A DNA stretch of 64,000 nucleotides from Diphasiastrum complanatum (Eukaryota > Streptophyta > Lycopodiopsida > Lycopodiales > Lycopodiaceae): contig CM055103.1 of the NCBI GenBank assembly GCA_029204225.1, positions 25,810,656-25,874,655 of the forward strand. Reading direction: 5' to 3'. The notes below the pieces were generated by a model. It made no database searches. It was not told where the DNA came from and saw nothing but the letters and a program-made list of their open reading frames with translations. Positions 12,301 to 64,000 of the stretch are shown here, one piece after another. Made by a program: the position numbers and the translations under genes. Numbering within the stretch: the first letter of the stretch is position 1; every line of letters begins with the position of its first letter.

Positions 12301-12630
12301 GCAATCCACTAAGTTGCTATGTTCTATATGCTTTAAGACGACTTCAATGTTCTTTTGGGACTAATGTCTGTTCGACCAAAAATCCTTTATTATTTTTGAG
12401 CATAGACACTAGCATAGCAACATGAAAAAATAAGGTATGAATTACAATAACTCAGAAGGAAATTCCATATGTCAACAAAGATGGAGGCCCAGATACTTAG
12501 CATTGACAAAAATTCGTTTCAATCAAGCCAACAATCAAGCTGCATTTTTATATGAATTCAGAACTTACTACTGGCTTAATAAATAAAATAAAAGAAGATG
12601 TAAATTGCTTTAGGCTTTTTTACCATGATA
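9311..12630. other. AT-rich intergenic stretch
   Basis: Nothing I can support: short frames only, and no tRNA or terminal-repeat pair seen by eye. Confidence 0.45.
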
Positions 12631-12655
12631 AGTGTAATAGATGTCTGATACCAAG

Positions 12656-13010
12656 TGTAATAGATCCTAACACCACAGTAGGGCAAACACTAACTGATCC
12701 ACCCAACCTTGCCTACTCCCTGATATAGAGTAAGCCCCTCCTAGCCCAGTGTGACTGGTAGCATGCAACTGCCAAGTGTCGTCCACGTGGCACTGACGTG
12801 GCCGGCTGCACGTCGGGACCCAACTGGGGGCCCTATCCTGCTGACAGGGTCCCTAGGCTGTGTTAGGCCCGCCATGGCTATGGACCGTGCTGGGGCACAC
12901 TACTCACACTGTCTTGCCCTGTTGGTCATGTACGCTGGACACGACCCTGACTGTGTTATCTGACCTATCTATGTTCCCTAGGGTTCGGCACTGGTTACGA
13001 GCTCGTAACA
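12656..13010 (-). repeat. Gypsy LTR (about 355 bp) with PBS-like sequence at one end
   Basis: The right end CTCGTAACA at 13010 is the inverted start (TGTTACGAGC) of the LTR at 5431. About 120 bp next to it match that LTR closely in inverted orientation. The left end TGTAATAGATCC (12656) is preceded by TCTGATACCA (12644-12653), which on the minus strand is TGGTATCAGA, the initiator-tRNA-Met primer site common in plant LTR elements. A second TGTAATAGAT lies at 12633, just outside. No polyprotein follows on the left, so this is an LTR with a scrap of internal sequence. Confidence 0.7.
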
Positions 13011-13917
13011 CTTTTCAGATTCTAGCTGGGTAAGCTTTTGATCTTCTCAATGAATTTCAATTTCTGATTCTTCTATCTATCGACCATGGTTCATGAAGCC
13101 AAATAGCTGAACTAGTTCCACTCTTTGTGTAGATTGACCAACACACAAGCACCCCCAGCACACAATAATAGATCAAACTACTTAAATCAGAAAATCTTTG
13201 GGCGTTTGTGAAGCATAATCCATCCCCTAGTATCCTTATTGCAAGGGAAAAAATCCGTGACTTGCGTAAGCATTAATCCCATTTCTAAAACTTCATAGAT
13301 GTACATCAGCATCCCCTCTGCCCAGGAAGTCCAATTGTTACACTGAATCCCACTCACCACCAGCAAAGCTAGGTACCATTTAAGGCTCCCTTGCATCTGA
13401 CAAAGCTGTGAATAATTGAATTTGGCAAAATAAAAGCAATGGAACTGGATCAAAATATATAGGTTACAAATGCATGTTGCAAACGAATTTCCTATTATCT
13501 ACAACAGCTTTAGCACCATGGCTAGAAACAAATGAAATTTCTTTGTCAAATGACCCACACACTTGGAACGTCATGAGCTCTGCTGTGAGTACGAAGATGA
13601 CAGTTGCAAAGAGAATCAAGCCTAAACTTGGATTCCTTCTCTTCTCCTTTCCAACTCCCATCTAGTTGAAACTTTAAAATCAACAGAATCAGCAGTGGTT
13701 TTCAGGAAAGCCAGCATTCTTGAGAATACCGGCATATTTTGAAACCGTTCAACAATAAGTACATGAACTTTTTTATGCACCTACAATTAAGCCCCCCTGA
13801 AAACTGATCAGCAGCGTTGAAACACAGTTTTAATCACAGCATAAAACTGGTCAGGTGTTGAAGACCCAATGGACCATGGGACACCTTGTAAGGAATGCTT
13901 AACTCAGGCGAAAATTT

Positions 13918-57552
<43,635 letters not shown>

Positions 57553-59180
57553 CTGTGTGAACAGAAGTGAGAAGAAGCAAGATGGTGTAAACCAAGCTTC
57601 AAACAAGCACAAAGAATTGTAATTGATCATGGCCACATTCTGTTTTAAACATCTTCCATGAGCAAAGTGAATACACAAGAAGAAGTTTAACAGACCATAC
57701 TGGATGAAAACCTAACAATAAGAAAAATGTGCTTTCAAGTAACATCCTTCCAGCCATTTTCCTGGATTTTAACACATCAAAAGAAAGAAAAAAATAGACT
57801 ACATGGTGCATGATGCCTGTATGCATGAATAGCATCTGAGTATACAGGGTACACCAGTAGCGTCTGAGTATACAGGGTACACCAGCAAGAACAATGGGGA
57901 AAGGAGCCTGCAAAATGTTTTTAGATTCTCTGATTCATCAAAATTCGAACTATGATCCCACTTTGACCAGTTCATCTTATTCAAATTAAATTTGCACTTT
58001 AGACCGATAGATAAAAAATTAATACCTACATCATCTTAAAGCCCATTAATCTCATTCTAAATGACTGGAATTAACTGTGAATAAAGAAATCTATCTGTAG
58101 TCAATTTTCTTGTGCCTGGTAGAAAATTAGATATTTAAAAAAACCCTAAATCTGATTCTACGTTCTTCACTGGATGACCAGATTCTGATCTGCCTTGAAA
58201 ACCGATTCGTCCGATTTTTGAAGAGATCAAGAAAGGTGGGAGACATTGGCCGAACAAAATCGGTATGTTGGTAGGTGATTTCAATTTCCAAGTTTATCAC
58301 TACAAAATTTATGCACCAAATTCATAACTGAACTTTGTATGTGTGGTAGGAGGAACTAAAAAATGACACTTCTTTTAGCTCTATGTTGTACAGCACCATA
58401 TGTGATGAAGTCAATAAATCTAAAATGTTTGGATCACTAAAAAATGCATCTAGAGCGTAACCACCACAAAAACACAGAGATGCACAAATGATTTTCCTGA
58501 ATGTGCTCAAAAGTGTTGATTCTTAACTGATGGAAAGAGAGGTTTGTAGCAATGAATTGAGGGGACTGGAGGTGTGGCAACTAGCAATCTAAGTCTCTTG
58601 ACATCATTCCTATGCTAGCCCAGGATGTGCAGCGTAGCAAGTGAAGCACAAATGTGATACCTCACCTGATTGTGATGTGAAGAAGCAGAAACAGATTCTT
58701 GACTAGATAGTGGGAAATAGATGTAATTTTACCCACAGAATAGCTCTCAACCTTCAAGGGAGCAATTGACGTTACTTGATGATTTATACCTACCTCAAGG
58801 AGTTAATGATCAAGATTGTTCGAGGAAGGTGAACAATAAAATTTTGATTTAAGCTCCTGTTGCTAACAATGCAAAAATTATCTCCCTGCTTCTGTAGCAA
58901 GGATAAGTATATTCGAGAAAAACATAACGAAGCAGTGTTAGTCATTCCACCGGTTTATGCAACAAATATCAGGGAAAGGGCCAACTATGAGCTGCATGGA
59001 GGATTATAAACCTTGAATATTTGGATAAGGGTAGCTTATGAAAGGAGAGAACACACAGAAATGCATGCAAGCAACACAATGCATGCACAAAACGCTTCAT
59101 GGAAGGCTCACATGCATCATAATCATATGGTCAAGGATATGAGCTTCGATGTTGTCTCCACCGACACTAAACATGTTGTG
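57553..59180. other. Upstream E(z) intron, no feature seen
   Basis: I looked for the exon that should end just before CLIARN (a KGxEIFGxN-type sequence) on the minus strand and did not find it. Only short meaningless frames are present. Confidence 0.45.
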
Positions 59181-59199
59181 GTTACTAAGGAAAACAACC

Positions 59200-60435
59200 T
59201 AGATCAAGATTTCCTGAAGGGCAAGCCTATTATGGGTACAAGCCGAGTCTGACGCATCTTCGAGTGTTGGAATGTCTATGCTATGTACAAATTCCCTTTG
59301 ACTTGAGAAAGAAGGTTGATCTTGTCAACTACAAGAATATCTTCATCGGATATTTGACTTTCCACAAAGGCTACAAAATCTACGACATAGATTCAGGACG
59401 AATCTCAGTCAGTTGAGATGTAGTCTTCTTACAAGACAACTTCTATGATTTCAAGCAAAAGCAACCAATACAAGAATTTGTTCCAACAACTCCATTTTCC
59501 ATCGATAGGCCTCGACCTGCGAATGTTATTAGACCTATCGAAGATATCCCAGTCACGCAACAAGGAGAGCTACCTACCCAACAAACAATGATAGTTCAAA
59601 GATCTACACGAATCAGACAAGAGCCTGATCGATTCATCCCTCAAGCATTCATGATTTGGGATGAACCAGCCTCAATTGCAGAAGCCTTGTCGAACTCGGA
59701 TGCAGACAATTGGCGTATGGCCATGGAAGATGAGTATAATACATTCATGAAGAACAACACCTGGAGTCTTGTCGACCCTCCTGCGAATGCGAAAATCATC
59801 CACACTAAGTGGATATTCAAGTTGAAGCTTAACCCAGACAGATCTATATCCAAATGGAAAGCTCGACTAGTGGTGAAAGGCTACGAAAAATTGTATGGAA
59901 TAGATTACACCGAGACTTTCAGTCCGGTCGTAAAGCATCAATCTATTTGAACATTACTGGCTATCACAGCTGCAAAATCTCTGGACATTCATTTCGACAT
60001 TCCTTAACGGATACATACAATAAGACATGTATATGTATCAACCAGAAGGTTACGTCCTTCAAGGTCAAGAGCATAAAGTCTGCAAATTGCAAAAGGTCCT
60101 TTGCGGGTTAAAGCAAGCTCCAATTCCAAGAGCCTGGTTTGAAAGAATAAATATATTCTTGTTGCAACCCCATTTACTTCTAGTTCTGCAGACTCTAATG
60201 TGTATCTACAATACGAAGGCTCAAGCTATGTCTTATTAGAACTTTATGTCGATGGTTTGCTAATCATCAGCAATTCGAATCAGCTTGAGACTAAAGCATT
60301 ACTATGGAAGGAATTCGAAATGACTGATTCGGGCCCAGTACACTGCCTATTTGGCATAGAGACCACAAGAGACGAAACGAGCAAAAGAATCACTATGAGC
60401 CAGCAAAGATATCTAATCGATGTACTTCACAAGTG
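59200..60435 (+). pseudogene. Copia pol fragment (integrase end to RT)
   Basis: Integrase end: SLTHLRVLECLCYVQIPFDL and KVDLVNYKNIFIGYLTFHKG. Linker: RSTRIRQEPDRFIPQAFM. RT: AMEDEYNTFMKNNTWSLVDP, KWIFKLKLNPDRSISKWKAR and LVVKGYEKLYGIDYTETFSP, then CGLKQAP and ELYVDGLLIISNSNQLETKA. The catalytic YVDD reads YVDG, and several frames are broken. It stops at about 60435 in the thumb region (RYLIDVLHKC). Confidence 0.88.
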
Positions 60436-60900
60436 TCATGCCCATGACTGGTCTCGGGTAGCGTGTCCACGCTAGGGACCGGTAGACCAACAACCCGTAA
60501 GTTAATTGTGACTATAAGGGAATTGGGGCCCTTATGTGTACATGGTCATAATTAATGGTTGTAGGCCTAAACACTTGATGGTGGATTGGTATGGGTCTAT
60601 CAGTGAGTCATTGGGGAACTGGATGACGTGGCCCAGATAGGCTGCAGAGGTGTCCAGTGAGGTGTCACAGTGCACTATTAGTGGTGCATGCGCCTTGGAG
60701 GGTATAAGTATTCCTATTGGGCTCTCACTAGTGTATGCTTGATAGCATGACCGGTGGCAGGATGCTGCTGGTGTGATGCCTCATTCCTCTTTGAGTGATT
60801 GATCTATAGCTTGGGAGCTAGATCCGTTCGATCTAGGTTTGGTTGGGTTGGTTTGTCCAGCATCAGGTTCCCTTGTGTTGCTTGTGATTGGCATGCTTAG
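60436..60900 (+). repeat. LTR-like segment starting TGTCATGCCC
   Basis: Begins abruptly inside the Copia thumb region with TGTCATGCCC, a common plant LTR start, and has a TATA-like GGTATAAGTA at 60701-60710. No second end or target duplication could be fixed, so it may be a solo LTR. Confidence 0.45.
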
Positions 60901-61206
60901 AATAGGATCCTTGGATTGAGGACTTTATATGAAAGAAGTTGTAAAAAACCGCCCGGGATGTTTCTAATCTGCAATAACAGCAGATGGAATGCATGAAAAA
61001 CTTTGTGCATGTGCAGAAACTGAGTTAGGTTCTTTGTTGGGTTGGAAACATCAAAAAACGGTGGGAAAATGCTCCAGAACTCCGCTCCTCCTGCAGCATA
61101 CAGTGCGCCCTCCTGTTGTCTACCTGCAGGATTGAATAGCACAGCTAATTGGGAAGGGATGGTGCGCCACCATCCCTCGGACCTTCTCCTTCAGTACACA
61201 AATCAT

Positions 61207-61450
61207 CTTGGATCATCTTGGCAGCACACAAATCATCGCCGGTTTCTGTCATTTTTCTCGCTCAGAGGGTCCGTGAAGATTGGAGCAGTAAAGAAGGCAA
61301 TGTGTTGAGCCGCTGAGACAACGATCGATGACTGATTTTTGTAGAATGCAACACGCATTCCTGGGTGCTTCAGTGTATCGCTGCTACCATCATCGTTGTC
61401 CTTCAGTGTCCTTCAGTGCATCATCGTTGCTGCCTTTCAGTATGCGATAG

Positions 61451-61454
<4 letters not shown>
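61207..61454 (+). mobile_element. Second-subfamily LINE 3' end, copy of 41314-41558
   Basis: GATCATCTTGGCAGCACACA through AGTATGCGATAGTGACT matches 41314-41558 almost base for base and is again followed by (TC)n (61455-61545). Its left border is not a (TC)n array. Confidence 0.8.

Positions 61455-61545
<91 letters not shown>
61455..61545 (+). repeat. (TC)n array
   Basis: About 91 bases of TC dinucleotide between two LINE 3' ends. Confidence 0.97.
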
Positions 61546-61547
<2 letters not shown>

Positions 61548-61800
61548 CACTTCCTCATGCTACAGCTCTCATTACATCCTTCTACAGCGCCAGTACAGAC
61601 CTGGCATCTTGACATGGTCACATTTGACTACCATGCACAGAGATTATCATTTATGTAGTCATCTTAACTTGTACTAGATGTTTCCTTTTTTTTATTTATT
61701 ACCGTTTTTGGAGGCGTTTATACGCTCCACGGTTACCACATACTTGACATGTATTTCCTTAGTCTTATATGCCTTTTGGCATGGAAAAGACATTAATAAA

Positions 61801-61804
<4 letters not shown>
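61546..61804 (+). mobile_element. 5'-truncated LINE 3' end
   Basis: About 260 bp of 3' UTR ending with the hairpin ATGCCTTTTGGCAT (61769-61782), GGAAAAGACATTAATAAAG and the next (TC)n array (61805-61883). It follows a (TC)n array directly. Confidence 0.8.

Positions 61805-61883
<79 letters not shown>
61805..61883 (+). repeat. (TC)n array
   Basis: About 79 bases of TC dinucleotide between a LINE 3' end and the ORF2 fragment of LINE3. Confidence 0.97.
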
Positions 61884-61884
<1 letters not shown>

Positions 61885-62791
61885 GACCGTACCTGGCGTC
61901 CCCAGCTGGGGGTTAAGCCTGACTACTACCGGACTCACTTTCTAGTACAGGATGCCACTGGTCTTCCAGTTTTACATCGCTATTTGTCTTCTGGACTATC
62001 ACACGGTCTCCGTTTCACTTTGGGACAGTTCAGAGTCTCCTCACATCAGTTGGCTATTGAGACAGGCAGATTCCAGGGTACACCACGAGAGGAGAGACTA
62101 TGCCTGTTGTGTCCCCTACATGAGATAGAATCCGAGGAGCATTTCATCTTCAGATGCCCCATATATTATGAGATTAGAGGGACATATCATTGTTTATTCC
62201 GTGACATACTACACTTAGAGCACTGATGGGATATGAGGACTCTCGCTGTGTTGCACTTATGCTACGAGAGATGGTCTTGCTGCGCCAGGATATGTACCAG
62301 ACAGCTCACCAGCCACATCCTAGCTCTCAGGCTCAGATTACCACTTTCTTCACCAGGAGACGGACTCGGCCCGACGACGATGACGACGACATACCACCTC
62401 ACCGATGTCAGAGACAGTGTATCACTCATAGTCATGCAGCAGTTCACACTTCTCGCCTTGTTACGAGAGTACACGATTTTCACCCTCCTAGACGACGTCA
62501 GCGACGGCCTCCTGATACAGCTCGTATTACGTCTTTTTTCAGCAACAGCAGTATCTGATACTACTCTACTCTAACTCTACTCTACTCTACTCTACTCATG
62601 GCAGCTATTCTTGCTCCCACTTATGGACAGTTGGCAGTTTGTAGTTTACAGTTACATTATTCATTTTTCTGTTATGCATAGTTTTTTCTTGGAGACGTTT
62701 ATATACGCTCCCATGGTTTTCACATACTTGACATGTACTCCTTTTTGGTCTTATATGCCTTTTGGCATGGAAAAGACATTAATAAAGCTTT

Positions 62792-62795
<4 letters not shown>
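61884..62795 (+). mobile_element. LINE3: 5'-truncated ORF2 end with 3' UTR
   Basis: The ORF2 end reads LGQFRVSSHQLAIETGRFQG and RLCLLCPLHEIESEEHFIFR (CCHC), then after a frame change at 62224-62226 EDSRCVALMLREMVLLRQDM and QAQITTFF (62328-62351). A second RITSFF stands near the end. The 3' UTR has the hairpin ATGCCTTTTGGCAT (62755-62768), GGAAAAGACATTAATAAAG and (TC)n. An AspAsp-rich insert distinguishes it from LINE1. Confidence 0.85.

Positions 62796-62865
<70 letters not shown>
62796..62865 (+). repeat. (TC)n array
   Basis: About 70 bases of TC dinucleotide joining LINE3 to the 5' end of LINE4. Confidence 0.97.
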
Positions 62866-62867
<2 letters not shown>

Positions 62868-63603
62868 GGGCGGATCTCTATCCTAGAACGAATCTTTGAG
62901 TGGACAACGGAGCGATCTCTGCCCTAGATACCGGAAGACGTTCATTATCATGTTGGGCAGTTGTATGCACTATTTTCAGAGGTACAAGAGAAAATGCAGC
63001 ACTCAAATTGGAGGTTCAAAAATTGCGAGATGAGATCAGCCAGCTGCGAACTCTATTACCATCATCTACTACGGATCTTGCAGAAACTTCTAACAAGATT
63101 TCCAGCCTTGAGAAACAAGTAGAAGAGACGAAATCTTGGGCAGCACTGTTTAAAAAAGATAGTGGTATTATAGATTGCCTACGAATATTTCAATTGACTC
63201 AAGATTAGAAAGTATGTTTTCGGAGCAAGAGAAAAGAGCCAAAAAAGCCCTTAATATTAGAGTGAGAGGCATCCCAAATGCTGGAAAACCTCTTGAGGAA
63301 GCCAAGGATTTACTTTGCAATAAACTCTCACACTCAACTGAGGGATTTGAAACTGCTTGGAGAGGCAAGTATGATGAGAATGTTCTATTTATTAAATTCC
63401 GGTCTCTTGTACATCGTAACGCTGCCTTGAAACTTCGAGCCAAGCTGAAAGGGACTTTTATTTTTATGGACGATGATGTAACTCATACGCAATGGCTAGC
63501 AAGGAAAAAAATCATACAAGAAGCTAAGGAAAAAGGGCAACGGGTGGTGTTTATTGACGGCAAACCACGATACTATGAGCGCTCACTATAGGGACTTGGG
63601 GCT
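62866..63603 (+). mobile_element. LINE4: 5' end and ORF1, internally deleted
   Basis: Starts AGGGGCGGATCTCTATCCTA, the same 5' end as LINE2, but jumps from the 5' UTR to ACCGGAAGACGTTCATTATC inside ORF1. The coiled coil lies at 62980-63170. The RRM-like part is open at 63175-63591 (KKALNIRVRGIPNAGKPLEE, DDDVTHTQWLARKKIIQEAK, RVVFIDGKPRYYERSL). The element is cut at 63603 in the inter-ORF spacer. Confidence 0.85.
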
Positions 63604-64000
63604 CAGCCCAATCACAGTTCTATGGGTTGCGTCCTCCAGCACAAGGAGGCCTTACCCAAAACAAAAACCGACAAAATTCACTTTTTTTTTATTCTGGGAC
63701 GTTGCTTGGCCAACGATTTATCCAGTCATTAACAACTTTGGAGCTTTCAATTGCTGGAAAAATTTCCGGTTGTTAGCCCAAGTTGTATAACATAATGGCT
63801 AATAATTGAATAGATTTTGCATTCGGTTTTTTTCTATTCATTGCACTAATGAAATTCCTACACATCGTGGTCCAAAATTTGCAACCATGTGTTTTAATAT
63901 TACAGGGGGCCATCACGGTTGAGTGATGCCGGGTGAATTTTCATTTGCCTTTTTTGACCAAGGTGTCGTTTTTTCGGAAGAGACACGGCTAAAAACGGCC
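63604..64000. other. Right-edge DNA, unassigned
   Basis: Unrelated to the LINE and without a recognised domain. It could be the start of another insertion into LINE4. Confidence 0.4.

Noticed and set aside
58322-58510. Candidate upstream E(z) exon
   Set aside because: The translation (MSTFRKIICASLCFCGGYAL) has no similarity to the expected SANT or EIFG segment, and no fitting splice sites were seen.

Overview
The window is eukaryotic and comes from a land plant with a large, transposon-filled genome. Its one recognisable host gene is the 3' half of an E(z)/CURLY LEAF-type Polycomb histone methyltransferase on the minus strand. I rebuilt eight exons by hand (57552 down to 13918), each with GT..AG borders and compatible phases. 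Together they encode the end of the pre-CXC region, the CXC domain, the whole SET domain and the C-terminus. The 5' exons lie beyond the right edge. Two introns are about 19.1 and 19.7 kb long and hold most of the other features. Giant introns and the repeat spectrum suggest a fern or another large-genome plant; that is inference.

Layout, left to right. 1-7640: overlapping wrecks of Copia and Gypsy (chromovirus) retrotransposons plus a 5'-truncated L1-type LINE with a poly(A) tail. 7641-13917: mostly featureless AT-rich DNA with one LTR of about 355 bp. 13918-16740: the last four E(z) exons. 16741-35871 (19.1 kb intron): a Copia element with two LTRs and a 5-bp target duplication, nested in a decayed Gypsy element; an older Copia scrap; and a 5'-truncated hAT transposon (copy A). 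35872-37330: two exons encoding CXC parts, separated by an intron that carries a complete 430-bp hAT MITE. 37331-57056 (19.7 kb intron): a run of related LINEs in one orientation, separated by (TC)n arrays, then a second hAT (copy B) on the minus strand. 57057-57552: two exons. 57553-64000: upstream intron or flank with a Copia pol fragment, an LTR-like segment and a second run of (TC)n-bounded LINE pieces.

The most interesting system is the LINE family at 39.7-50.8 and 61.2-63.6 kb. One copy has both ORFs open (coiled coil plus RRM-like ORF1; APE endonuclease, reverse transcriptase and CCHC ORF2). Its members end in (TC)n rather than poly(A), and nearly all also start directly after a (TC)n array, so they form head-to-tail chains. 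Just before the tail is a small hairpin whose outer base pair shows a compensatory change between copies. The ORF2 C-terminus carries a PIP-box-like motif kept in two diverged copies. I infer a microsatellite-targeted LINE that recognises its own 3' end.

All calls come from reading the sequence by eye. No alignment or database search was run, so transposon borders are approximate unless terminal repeats and target duplications are quoted.
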